Shown here: piece after piece, positions 7,292 through 15,244 of the stretch
Position numbering within the stretch: the first letter of the stretch is position 1
Layout of the letters: each line of letters opens with the position of its first letter
DNA from: Mycolicibacterium setense
Lineage (GTDB): Bacteria; Actinomycetota; Actinomycetes; Mycobacteriales; Mycobacteriaceae
Length of the DNA: 64,000 bases
Direction of reading: 5' to 3'
Assembly (NCBI RefSeq): GCF_000805385.1
Contig: NZ_JTJW01000009.1
Location: 62,001-126,000 of the forward strand
Notes under the pieces: model-generated
The model's database searches: none
Told to the model about the DNA's origin: nothing
Seen by the model: only the letters and a program-made list of their open reading frames with translations
Translations under genes and position numbers: made by a program

Positions 7292-9129
7292 CACGCCTGC
7301 TCGAAGTATCCGACCTGACGGTGGACTTCCCCACCGACACCGACGCGGTACACGCGGTGCGGGGCCTGAACTTTCACGTCGACGCGGGCGAGGTGGTGGC
7401 GCTCGTCGGTGAGTCCGGAGCCGGGAAATCGGCCGGCGCCATGGCGGTGGTCGGTCTGTTGCCGGAATTCGCGGAGGTCTCCGGATCCGTGCGCCTGCGC
7501 GGCCGGGAACTCCTCGGATTGTCGGACGCGCAACTGTCACAGGTCCGCGGCAACACCATCGGCACGGTATTCCAGGACCCGATGTCGGCACTCACCCCGG
7601 TCTACACCGTGGGTGATCAGATCGCCGAAGCCCTGCGCGTCCACAACCGCGATCTGGACCGGCGTGCGGCGCGAGTGCGCGCCGTCGAATTGCTCGAGCT
7701 GGTCGGTATCGCGCAGCCGGCACAACGAGCGCGTTCCTTCCCGCACGAGTTGTCCGGCGGCGAGCGCCAGCGCGTGGTCATCGCCATCGCCATCGCCAAC
7801 GATCCCGATCTGCTGATCTGTGACGAGCCCACCACAGCTCTCGATGTCACGGTGCAGGCCCAGATCCTCGAAGTGCTCAAGACCGCGCGCGACGTCACCG
7901 GCGCCGGGGTGCTGATCATCACCCACGACCTCGGCGTGGTAGCCGAGTTCGCCGACCGGGCCCTGGTGATGTACGCAGGCCGGGCGGTCGAGGATGCGCC
8001 CGTAACCCGGCTGTACGAGCAGGCCAGGATGCCGTACACCGTCGGGTTGCTCGGCTCCGTACCGCGCCTGGATGCCCCGCAGGGCGCCCGCCTGGTGCCG
8101 ATCCCCGGTGCGCCACCGTCTCTGACCACGGCGCCGCACGGTTGCCCGTTCGCCCCGCGCTGTCCGCTGGCCATCGATGAATGTGAGGCCGCAGAGCCCG
8201 ACCTCGTCGAGCTGGCACCGGACCACCACGCCGCGTGTATCCGCACCGATCAGGTCGCCGGTCGCAGCGCCGCCGAGATCTATCAGGTTCCCGGCACCAC
8301 GGGCACCACCGATGATGAGCCGGCCGCCGACCCCCAGGTGGTGCTGCGGGTGCTCGAGCTGTCCAAGACCTACAAGCTGACCAAAGGGGTGGTGCTGCGC
8401 AGGCAGGTCGGTGAGGTCCGCGCTGTCGACGATGTCAGTTTCGACCTGCGCAGCGGCCGCACGCTCGGCATCGTCGGCGAGTCCGGATCGGGCAAATCCA
8501 CCACGCTGCATCAGATCCTGAATCTGGCTGCGCCGCAATCAGGTTCGATCGAGGTGCTCGGATCCGACGTGGCCACCCTCGACCGGAAAGCACGCCGCGC
8601 CCTGCGTACCGACCTTCAGGTGGTTTTCCAGGATCCGGTGGCGTCACTGGATCCGCGGCTGCCGGTGTCTGATGTATTGGCAGAGCCGTTGACCGCCAAC
8701 GGTTTCGACAAACCCCGCATCGACGAACGGGTGGCCGAGCTGCTCGAGTTGGTGGGCCTGCGGCGCGCCGACGCCGGCCGCTACCCGGCGGAGTTCTCCG
8801 GCGGCCAGAAACAACGCATCGGAATCGCCCGCGCCCTGGCCTTGCAGCCCAAGATCATCGCACTCGACGAACCGGTCTCCGCACTGGACGTCTCCATCCA
8901 GGCCGGAATCATCAACCTGTTGCTGGACCTGCAGGACCGGTTCGGTCTGGCATATCTGTTCGTGTCCCACGACCTGTCCGTGGTCAAGCACCTGGCGCAC
9001 GACGTCGCGGTGATGTACAAGGGCGCCGTCGTCGAACAGGGCTCCGGCGATGCGGTGTTCGCCGACCCTCAGCACGAATACACCCGCAAGTTGCTGGCCG
9101 CGGTGCCGCAACCCAGACCCGCCCGTTAG
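7288..9129 (+). CDS. oppD: Dual-ATPase peptide ABC transporter protein OppD
   Basis: 613 residues carrying both nucleotide-binding domains of the importer in one chain. Domain 1 has Walker A GESGAGKS (41-48), signature LSGGE (155-159), Walker B around 175-181 and the H-loop His213. Domain 2 has Walker A GESGSGKS (397-404) and signature FSGGQ. Between them, Cys286, Cys292, Cys299 and Cys317 form the OppD/F C-terminal cysteine cluster, which in Mtb OppD is reported to hold a [4Fe-4S] centre. Domain order and length match Rv1281c. The start overlaps the oppC stop (ATGA). Confidence 0.93.
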   Translation: MTRLLEVSDLTVDFPTDTDAVHAVRGLNFHVDAGEVVALVGESGAGKSAGAMAVVGLLPEFAEVSGSVRLRGRELLGLSDAQLSQVRGNTIGTVFQDPMSALTPVYTVGDQIAEALRVHNRDLDRRAARVRAVELLELVGIAQPAQRARSFPHELSGGERQRVVIAIAIANDPDLLICDEPTTALDVTVQAQILEVLKTARDVTGAGVLIITHDLGVVAEFADRALVMYAGRAVEDAPVTRLYEQARMPYTVGLLGSVPRLDAPQGARLVPIPGAPPSLTTAPHGCPFAPRCPLAIDECEAAEPDLVELAPDHHAACIRTDQVAGRSAAEIYQVPGTTGTTDDEPAADPQVVLRVLELSKTYKLTKGVVLRRQVGEVRAVDDVSFDLRSGRTLGIVGESGSGKSTTLHQILNLAAPQSGSIEVLGSDVATLDRKARRALRTDLQVVFQDPVASLDPRLPVSDVLAEPLTANGFDKPRIDERVAELLELVGLRRADAGRYPAEFSGGQKQRIGIARALALQPKIIALDEPVSALDVSIQAGIINLLLDLQDRFGLAYLFVSHDLSVVKHLAHDVAVMYKGAVVEQGSGDAVFADPQHEYTRKLLAAVPQPRPAR

Positions 9130-9133
9130 GTAT

Positions 9134-9156
9134 TGCCGCATCCACGGGGTGCGGCA
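9134..9156 (+). terminator. Strong stem-loop between oppD and oppA
   Basis: A 10-bp stem with a 3-nt loop: TGCCGCATCC (9134-9143), ACG, then GGGTGCGGCA (9147-9156), with one G-T wobble. It begins 4 nt after the oppD stop and ends 15 nt before the oppA start. There is no T-run, so it may be a partial attenuator, or a processing or 3'-end stabiliser that sets the OppA to OppBCD ratio, rather than a full terminator. Confidence 0.6.
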
Positions 9157-9171
9157 TCTAGCATCGGTCTG

Positions 9172-10863
9172 GTGAACGGCTTCAAGGGGTTCAGGCTCCA
9201 GCGCATCGCCATCGTCGCAGCGGTCACCGCTCTTGCCCTGGCCGGGTGTTCGGGAGGCGACCGGGAAACCCCGTCGGCCGGCGGCAACGCCGAAGTTGGT
9301 AGCACCAACGACATCAACCCCCAGGACGTGGCGAACCTGCGCCAGGGCGGCAACCTGCGCCTGGCCTTGACCGAATTCCCGTCGAACTTCAACCCATTGC
9401 ACATCGACGGCAACACCGGCGATGTCGGCTCACTGACCCGCGCCACGATGCCCCGCGCGTTCGTGATCGCGGCGGATGGTTCGGCGACGGTGAACACCGA
9501 CTACTTCACCAACGTCGAACTGACGGGCACCAACCCGCAGGTGGTGACCTACACGATCAACCCCAAGGCGGTGTGGACCGACGGCACGCCGATCACCTGG
9601 GAGGACATCAAGGCCCAGAGCGAGGCCAACAGCGGGAAGGACCCCGCATTCGTCATCGCCGCGCCGAACGGCTTCGAGCGGGTGGCCTCGGTGACCCGCG
9701 GCGTCGATGACCGCCAGGCCGTGATGACCTTCGCCAAGCCCTATGCGGACTGGAAGGGCATGTTCGCCGGTAACGGCCGACTGCTGCCCAAGAGCATGAC
9801 CGCGACCCCCGACGCCTTCAACAAGGCGCAGCTCAGCCAGCCCGGGCCGTCCGCGGGCCCGTTCCTGGTGTCCAACATCGACCGGGGTGCACAGCGGATC
9901 ACCATGAGCCGCAACCCGAAATGGTGGGGCGCCCCACCGCTGCTGGACACCATCACCTATCTGGTGCTCGATGACGCCGCACGCATCCCGGCGCTCCAGA
10001 ACAACACCATCGACGCCACCGGCACGACATCGCTGGACGAGCTGACCATCGCCCGCAAGACAGCCGGCATCAGCATCCGCCGGGCGCCATCGGCCAGTTG
10101 GTACCACCTGACCTTCAACGGCGCGCCGGGCTCGATCCTGGCCGACCCCGCCCTGCGCAGGGCGGTCGCCAAGGGCATCGACCGTCAGGCGCTGGCCAAC
10201 ATCACCCAGCGAGGTCTCACCGACAATCCGGCGCCGCTCAACAACCACATCTTCGTCGCGGGTCAGCAGGGCTATCAGGACAACGCCGCCTCGGTGGCCT
10301 TCGATCCCGAGAAAGCCAAGGCTGAACTGGACGCGCTGGGCTGGAAAGTCCCTGAGGGGCGGCAATTCCGGGAGAAGGACGGCAAGGAACTCGTGATCCG
10401 CAACGTGTTCTACGACGCGGGCAGCACCCGGCAGGTGGCCCAGATCGCGCAGAACATGCTGGGCCAGATCGGGGTGAACCTGAAGCTCGACACCAAGCCG
10501 GGCACCGGGTTCTTCACCAACTACATCATCAAGGGCGACTTCGACATCGCCCAGTTCGCCTTCCTGGGCGACGCGTTCCCGCTCAGCTCGCTGACCCAGA
10601 TCTATACCCAGGACGGCGCCAGTAACTTCGGCAAGATCGGAAGCCCGGAGATCGACGCCAAGATCGAGCAGACGCTGGAAGAGCTGGACCCCGCTAAGGC
10701 GCTGACCTTGGCCAACGAGCTGGACCAGATGCTGTTCGAGGAGGTGTTCAGCCTCCCGCTGTTCCAGTCACCCGGAAACGTCGCGGTGCGCAGCAGTCTG
10801 GCCAATTTCGGGGCCGCCGGCCTGGCCGACACCGACTACACCAAGGTCGGTTTCGTCAAGTAG
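9172..10863 (+). CDS. oppA: Peptide-binding lipoprotein OppA
   Basis: Extracytoplasmic substrate-binding protein (SBP_bac_5 family) that captures peptides and delivers them to OppBCD. 563 residues from a GTG start. The signal peptide ends in the lipobox LALAGC, with Cys26 as the lipid anchor. The mature part has the family layout, with SBP_bac_5-like stretches FNPLHIDGNTGD near the start and TPITWEDIK in the middle. Mtb OppA (Rv1280c) is similar in size and also last in its operon. The 3' end overlaps the convergent hydrolase gene by 8 bp. Confidence 0.9.
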   Translation: MNGFKGFRLQRIAIVAAVTALALAGCSGGDRETPSAGGNAEVGSTNDINPQDVANLRQGGNLRLALTEFPSNFNPLHIDGNTGDVGSLTRATMPRAFVIAADGSATVNTDYFTNVELTGTNPQVVTYTINPKAVWTDGTPITWEDIKAQSEANSGKDPAFVIAAPNGFERVASVTRGVDDRQAVMTFAKPYADWKGMFAGNGRLLPKSMTATPDAFNKAQLSQPGPSAGPFLVSNIDRGAQRITMSRNPKWWGAPPLLDTITYLVLDDAARIPALQNNTIDATGTTSLDELTIARKTAGISIRRAPSASWYHLTFNGAPGSILADPALRRAVAKGIDRQALANITQRGLTDNPAPLNNHIFVAGQQGYQDNAASVAFDPEKAKAELDALGWKVPEGRQFREKDGKELVIRNVFYDAGSTRQVAQIAQNMLGQIGVNLKLDTKPGTGFFTNYIIKGDFDIAQFAFLGDAFPLSSLTQIYTQDGASNFGKIGSPEIDAKIEQTLEELDPAKALTLANELDQMLFEEVFSLPLFQSPGNVAVRSSLANFGAAGLADTDYTKVGFVK

Positions 10864-12109
10864 TCGGTGGGCATCGCCATCGGACGGAGGGCAACACCGC
10901 CTCGACGGCCATGGCTGCCTCGATCGCTGACACCGCCAACCGGACGACGGGCCGCGCGGGCATCGCGTCGAGCCCATCCGCGGTGGCCGAAAGTTGTTCC
11001 GCCGCACCGTCGACCACCGCCCGGATCACCGCGAACGCGGCTCGCTCCCGGGTATCGAGCACACTGTGGGCCACGGTCGGCATCCTCACCAGCACGGCAT
11101 CGGGCACCAGCGCCGCGATCTGTTCGGCCACCGCCGGCGGCGTGGTCAGATCCCGGCCGCCGGACACCACTACCGTGCTCCAGTGGAACTGCGGCATTTC
11201 GGCCATCAGGTCGAAGGGCTCGGCCTCGAAAGGTTCGTAGAATTTCGCGCTGCCGATCATGTCGGCCATCTCGAGCGCAGGGTCCAGCGGCAATCCGTCC
11301 GGCACGCCGGCGTAGTTCAACTCGCGAAAGGCGATCCGCCCGACGAGGTCTACCTCGTTGCGGTACGGCGCTTTTCGCGTCGAGAGCCGGCTCAGGGCGG
11401 CAAGCGCCGACCACACCAGGGTGTGTCCGCCCAGCAGTAGATCGAGCTGGCGGTTCAACAGCGCCGCACCGCCGAATCCATACAGCAGCCCGGCCAGTTC
11501 GCCGCCTCTGGTGGCCAAAACCCCGTCGGCCACCAGGCGCCGGACCTTGGGGGCCAGCTCAGCAGTCTCGGGGTCCGAACCATCCCACAGCAGATCGCGA
11601 ATGGCACCGCGCATGGCCTCGATGTCGGCGGTCGACAGCAGGGGCGAGTCCAGCACCATCGCCGCGATCCGGTCCGGGTGGCGCACCCCGAGCCCGGCGG
11701 CGATGTAGCTGCCGTACGACGTGCCGTAAAGCACGGCCTCGTGCACACCGGCGTCGTCGAGCACCGCGGCGACGTCATCGACCACCTGCTCGACGGTGAT
11801 GGCCGACGGCGGCAGATCGGCGCCCGCATCGGTGTGCCGCGACATCCCGATCCCCCGGTGTTCGATCATGATCACGTCGAATCCGGCGGCGGTGGCGCGC
11901 CGGCGCAGCGCGCGGTAGGGCTGGATCGAGGCGACGCCGGGACCGCCCGGGATGATCACGACAGGGTGTGCCGATTTGCGGCCGGCCCGCACGTAGAACA
12001 GGTCGAACTGCTCGTCGGTGTCGGGACTGACCGGACGTCGCACTGCCCGCACCCCAGGTAGCGCGGCGAGCTTGTCGTGCACCCGCCTGCGCTTGGCGTT
12101 CATCGTCAT
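10856..12109 (-). CDS. Alpha/beta hydrolase, proline iminopeptidase-like
   Basis: 417-residue alpha/beta hydrolase with no visible signal peptide, so probably cytosolic. The oxyanion region reads IIPGGPGVAS. The nucleophile elbow GTSYGS places catalytic Ser131. The acid is likely Asp in SGGRDLTTPP and the base His in PTVAHSVLD. The HGGPG-like motif and long cap domain resemble proline iminopeptidases and tripeptidyl hydrolases. A role on peptides beside the peptide importer is possible but not shown. It is convergent with oppA and sits upstream of nothing on its own strand, so it may be a single gene. Confidence 0.78.
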   Translation of the reverse strand: MTMNAKRRRVHDKLAALPGVRAVRRPVSPDTDEQFDLFYVRAGRKSAHPVVIIPGGPGVASIQPYRALRRRATAAGFDVIMIEHRGIGMSRHTDAGADLPPSAITVEQVVDDVAAVLDDAGVHEAVLYGTSYGSYIAAGLGVRHPDRIAAMVLDSPLLSTADIEAMRGAIRDLLWDGSDPETAELAPKVRRLVADGVLATRGGELAGLLYGFGGAALLNRQLDLLLGGHTLVWSALAALSRLSTRKAPYRNEVDLVGRIAFRELNYAGVPDGLPLDPALEMADMIGSAKFYEPFEAEPFDLMAEMPQFHWSTVVVSGGRDLTTPPAVAEQIAALVPDAVLVRMPTVAHSVLDTRERAAFAVIRAVVDGAAEQLSATADGLDAMPARPVVRLAVSAIEAAMAVEAVLPSVRWRCPPTT

Positions 12110-12134
12110 TGCGCTCCATTGTGCCGCGCGACGC

Positions 12135-12401
12135 TCAGATCAGATAGATGGTGAAGATCGTCCCGAACAGCACCACCAACCACCCGTCGGTGGCGAGTTT
12201 GAGCCACCTCGGCGCGGTCCGGACCTCCATGAACTGCCGGATGATCAAGCGGGACTTGATCAGCGTCAGCGCGAGCACCAGCGCGGTGATCGGCACGCTG
12301 GCCCGCAGGGCCTCCGAGTACTGGGCCGGTGCCAGCCACCATGAGCCGACGGTGATGGCCACGAGTACGAGCCAGGTCCTGGTCACTGCCGTGTCGGTCA
12401 T
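12135..12401 (-). CDS. Small membrane protein, cytochrome c oxidase subunit IV-like
   Basis: 88 residues with three hydrophobic helices: one at the N-terminus (TWLVLVAITVGSWWL), one in the middle containing the family-like TLIKSRLIIRQFMEVR, and one at the end. This is the pattern of the prokaryotic COX4 family. It is the last gene of a four-gene minus-strand cluster and follows the subunit III-like gene by 2 bp. No catalytic oxidase subunit I is present nearby, so it may serve a partner encoded elsewhere. Confidence 0.75.
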   Translation of the reverse strand: MTDTAVTRTWLVLVAITVGSWWLAPAQYSEALRASVPITALVLALTLIKSRLIIRQFMEVRTAPRWLKLATDGWLVVLFGTIFTIYLI

Positions 12402-12403
12402 GC

Positions 12404-13000
12404 TCACCTCACCACGTACAGCAGGCCGAAGATGATCACCCAGAGCAGGTCGACCATGTGCCAGTAGACGGCGCCCGCCTCCACCACCGACGCCCGGCGG
12501 CGGGAGGGATTGCCCAGCTCCCGCACGATCACACCCAGCACGATGAGCCCGATCAGTACGTGGATCAGGTGTACGCCGGTGAGCACGTAATAGAACGAGT
12601 AGAACATCTCGGAGTTGGTGTGCCCGGCCCCGATCTTGACCACCCATTCGTAACCCTTGCATGCCATGAACATCAGGCCGCCGATTCCGCCGGCGTAGGT
12701 GAGCCGGATGGCGGACGCGTGACGGCCGGCCCGCGCGGCCAGCACCGCACGCGCCACCAACCAGGAACTGGTCAGCAGGACCACCGTGTTGAGGACGCCC
12801 ACCGTGATGTCGAGATGCTGTTGGGCACGCAGGAATTCATCCGGATACATGCTCCGGTAGATCATGAACACGACGAAGTAGCCGCCGAAGATGACCAGAT
12901 CACCCAGCACCATCACCCACATGTGGCCGTCGCCGGGAAGGTGGGCCGGCGTTGCCTCGGTTTGTGAGTCCGATTGCGTCAGAACAGGATCAGTCACCAT
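12404..13000 (-). CDS. Heme-copper oxidase subunit III-like (CoxC/NorE) protein
   Basis: 198-residue membrane protein with about five helices. Subunit III hallmarks are HMWVMVLGDLVIFGGYF near the N-terminus, YYVLTGVHLIHVLIG with paired His residues, and the final GAVYWHMVDLLWVIIFGLLY. At this length and with five helices it is closer to NorE-type proteins than to full seven-helix CoxC. Subunit III proteins support proton uptake and stability of heme-copper oxidases or NO reductases. It lies within a four-gene cluster opposite a TetR regulator. Start is the ATG at 13000. Confidence 0.82.
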   Translation of the reverse strand: MVTDPVLTQSDSQTEATPAHLPGDGHMWVMVLGDLVIFGGYFVVFMIYRSMYPDEFLRAQQHLDITVGVLNTVVLLTSSWLVARAVLAARAGRHASAIRLTYAGGIGGLMFMACKGYEWVVKIGAGHTNSEMFYSFYYVLTGVHLIHVLIGLIVLGVIVRELGNPSRRRASVVEAGAVYWHMVDLLWVIIFGLLYVVR

Positions 13001-13004
13001 TCAC

Positions 13005-13727
13005 TCACTCCAGTCCCGGCTCTTCGGCCGTCTCACGCATCGCCGCCTGCCTCAGCAACACGGTCAGCGCCGAGAGCCACACCGAGAACACCACGACCGC
13101 GAGCCAGAACGCGATCGATCCGTTCCAGGCGAACGGCCCCGACTCGAAGACGAACATCTGGGTGGCGATCACCTCGGTGATGATCTGCCAGATTGTCACG
13201 TAGGCGAACCAGGCCGGGAAGACACCGTTCTTGTCATAGAGGATGGCGACGGCCAGCACCAGGTAGGCCGCTGTGAAACAGCCCAATGAGCCGTTGTACG
13301 ACAGCATTCCGAGGTCGTAGAGCAAGCTGATCAATTCCGGGTCACGGTCGGGACGGAACGCGGCGGTGAGGAAACACACCGACACCAACAGGAACCCGGG
13401 CACCGCGCCGACACCCATGCCGCCGATATAGCCGTAGGCGAACGCCGACCCCACCGACATGCGCTTGATCTGATAGGCGACCAGCCCGTTGGTCATCGCC
13501 GCGCCGCCCAGCAGGATCAGCAGCAGGCAGAATCCGACCTTGATGGTCAGACCGTGCTCGGTGAAGAACGCCACCTTGTCCGCCGCGGTGACATCGGGCC
13601 GTGGTGGCGGTGTCACCCGCGTCAGGATGCAGATGATGACGCCGAAGGCCCCGTACCAGACCGGGAAAAACCAGGTCATCAACCGCACATCGGGCTTGCC
13701 CGGCGGCGCGTCGGTGAGCAGGGTCAT
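13005..13727 (-). CDS. Unrecognised polytopic membrane protein, paralogue of the next upstream gene
   Basis: 240 residues with about six hydrophobic helices. I do not recognise the family. It shares with the upstream gene the motif AAFRPDRDPELISLLYDLG, followed at the end by GPFAWNGSIAFWL and a Leu-Arg-rich tail. The two arose by duplication. Conserved Arg, Asp and Glu in the loop suggest a functional site or a partner contact. The ATG at 13727 overlaps the stop of the upstream paralogue by 4 bp, so the two are translationally coupled. Co-occurrence with oxidase subunit III/IV-like genes suggests a redox or proton-linked membrane complex. Confidence 0.72.
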   Translation of the reverse strand: MTLLTDAPPGKPDVRLMTWFFPVWYGAFGVIICILTRVTPPPRPDVTAADKVAFFTEHGLTIKVGFCLLLILLGGAAMTNGLVAYQIKRMSVGSAFAYGYIGGMGVGAVPGFLLVSVCFLTAAFRPDRDPELISLLYDLGMLSYNGSLGCFTAAYLVLAVAILYDKNGVFPAWFAYVTIWQIITEVIATQMFVFESGPFAWNGSIAFWLAVVVFSVWLSALTVLLRQAAMRETAEEPGLE

Positions 13728-14467
13728 GCTGTGACGCCCTCCTCCACAGCCTGATTGACCACCGCGCGGCGCAGCACGAAGAACATCACGACGACGAAGA
13801 CGGCGAAGGCACCGTTGCGCAACCAGAAGGCCAGCACGCCATCCCAGGCCAGCGGTCCCGTGTGGAACACCGCCGCGCCGGCAGCCGGGATCATCGCCAC
13901 CGCGGTTGCCAGCGAGTAATGCCCGACCCAGCGGGGAAATACCGGGTGTGGCCCGTTGTCGAAGTACACCGCGACCGCCAGGAGGGCGAACTGCGACACC
14001 ACCATGCCCACCGGCGCGACGAACACGATCCAGGCCAGGTCGTTGAGCAGCAGGATCAACTCGGGATTGCGGTCCGGCCGAAACGCGGCCACCAGGAAGA
14101 AGACATTGGACAGCGCGAAGATCGTGGCGCCACTGATGACCGCCGTGAGGTAGCAGTAGGCGAACACGTGGCTCTGGGTCTTCATGCGCTTCATCTGGAC
14201 GACGATCACCATGAAGAACGGCAGGATCAGGATGCCGCAGAGGTTGAACGTCACCTGGCTGAACCGGATCCATGCGGTGTGGTCGGCGTAGAACTCGGCG
14301 ACCTGTTGCGCGTTCCAGGTCGGCGACATCGGTGGCCAGAAACCGGGAAACGCCAGCAACGCCACCAGCAGCACCGCCCCGACCACCGGCCCGGTCCACA
14401 GGCTCACCCACTGGGCCTTGATGTTCCCGGCTTTCGGCAGGTCTTGAACCTGCTCCAGGATCTGCAC
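13724..14467 (-). CDS. Unrecognised polytopic membrane protein, first gene of the oxidase-like cluster
   Basis: 247 residues with about six hydrophobic helices. It shares AAFRPDRNPELILLLNDLA and GPLAWDGVLAFWL with its downstream paralogue, at equivalent positions in the fold. The N-terminal 20 residues are cytosolic, and a lumenal-type loop follows TM1 (NAQQVAEFYADHTAWIRFSQ). It heads the minus-strand cluster and has GGAGGTTGG-like purine content before the ATG. The 121 bp between it and the divergent TetR gene carry two inverted repeats. Family unknown; may be a sensor or structural part of a heme-copper-type complex. Confidence 0.72.
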   Translation of the reverse strand: MQILEQVQDLPKAGNIKAQWVSLWTGPVVGAVLLVALLAFPGFWPPMSPTWNAQQVAEFYADHTAWIRFSQVTFNLCGILILPFFMVIVVQMKRMKTQSHVFAYCYLTAVISGATIFALSNVFFLVAAFRPDRNPELILLLNDLAWIVFVAPVGMVVSQFALLAVAVYFDNGPHPVFPRWVGHYSLATAVAMIPAAGAAVFHTGPLAWDGVLAFWLRNGAFAVFVVVMFFVLRRAVVNQAVEEGVTA

Positions 14468-14481
14468 GCCAACCTCCTAAA

Positions 14482-14495
14482 CTGACTTGAGTCAG
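14482..14495. promoter_or_regulatory. Inverted-repeat operator candidate 1 for the TetR regulator
   Basis: CTGACT, a 2-nt centre (TG), then AGTCAG: a perfect 6-bp inverted repeat 15 bp before the first gene of the membrane cluster. Its CTGAC/GTCAG halves recur in the second site at 14549. The placement would block transcription of the minus-strand cluster. Confidence 0.55.
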
Positions 14496-14548
14496 ATATT
14501 TATGTCGTCGAAACCGTAACGGCTGTCTGGATGAAATGAAAGAGCAAT

Positions 14549-14564
14549 ACTGAGTACAGTCAGT
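14549..14564. promoter_or_regulatory. Inverted-repeat operator candidate 2 for the TetR regulator
   Basis: ACTGA, a 6-nt centre, then TCAGT: a 5-bp inverted repeat with outer sequence shared with site 1. It ends 24 bp before the TetR GTG start, consistent with autoregulation of a TetR-type repressor that also controls the divergent cluster. Confidence 0.5.
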
Positions 14565-14588
14565 TTCCAGTTGTCGTAGCATCGGGCC

Positions 14589-15188
14589 GTGCTCACCGGA
14601 CCGCCGCGCAGCCGCAAAGGCCTACAGACGCGGGAACGGTTACTGGGTGCGGCGATCTCCGAGTTCAAACGCGATGGCATGGCGGCGGCCGACACCGCCG
14701 CGATCGCTTCGGCCGCAGGGGTGGCCCACGGCACTTTCTTCTTTCACTTCCGCACCAAGGAGCACGTTCTGCTGGAGCTGGAACAGCGCGAGCAACTGCG
14801 GATGGCCACCGAACTCACCCGGTTCTTCGCCACACCGCACGATGTGCGCGCCACCCTGGCCGAATCCGTTCACATGCTGGAGAAACTGGAACAGCGCCTG
14901 GGTGGTTGCTTGTTCAAAGATTTTCTCGCCCTGCACTTTTCCACCACCCGGCCGCCATCGGAGGAATGGTCCAACCATCCCGTGATCGTCGCGGTGGTCG
15001 AGGAGCTACAGCGAGCTCAAGATCGCGGTGAGATCCCCGCCGAGGTGGACGTGATGCACAACGGCGTGTCCTTCCTGGTCGGGCTCTACGCGCTCTTGAT
15101 CACCATCCCGGACGCGGCCGAGATCCGGGCACCGGTGATCGCCGAATACCTGACCACCTATCTGTACGGGCTGCGGGTGCGGTCTTAG
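14589..15188 (+). CDS. TetR-family transcriptional regulator of the divergent membrane cluster
   Basis: 199 residues from a GTG start. The N-terminal helix-turn-helix spans roughly residues 12-57: RERLLGAAISEFKRDGMAAA, then IASAAGVAHGTFFFHFRTKE with the Tyr/Phe-rich recognition helix end. The C-terminal ligand domain is all-helical, has one Cys (GGCLFKDF) and ends in a hydrophobic dimer face. It stands alone on the plus strand, divergent from the oxidase-like cluster. Two inverted repeats in the shared intergenic region are the probable operators. Ligand unknown. Confidence 0.88.
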   Translation: MLTGPPRSRKGLQTRERLLGAAISEFKRDGMAAADTAAIASAAGVAHGTFFFHFRTKEHVLLELEQREQLRMATELTRFFATPHDVRATLAESVHMLEKLEQRLGGCLFKDFLALHFSTTRPPSEEWSNHPVIVAVVEELQRAQDRGEIPAEVDVMHNGVSFLVGLYALLITIPDAAEIRAPVIAEYLTTYLYGLRVRS

Positions 15189-15244
15189 GTTCGGGCTGAT
15201 CCAAACGCGTGCCCACCGGTAACCCGGGCGGATACAACAGTGCG

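Noticed and set aside
12135..14467. A complete cytochrome aa3 oxidase or NO reductase operon
   Set aside because: No catalytic subunit with the paired-His heme and CuB ligands is present; only subunit III- and IV-like genes and two unknown membrane proteins.
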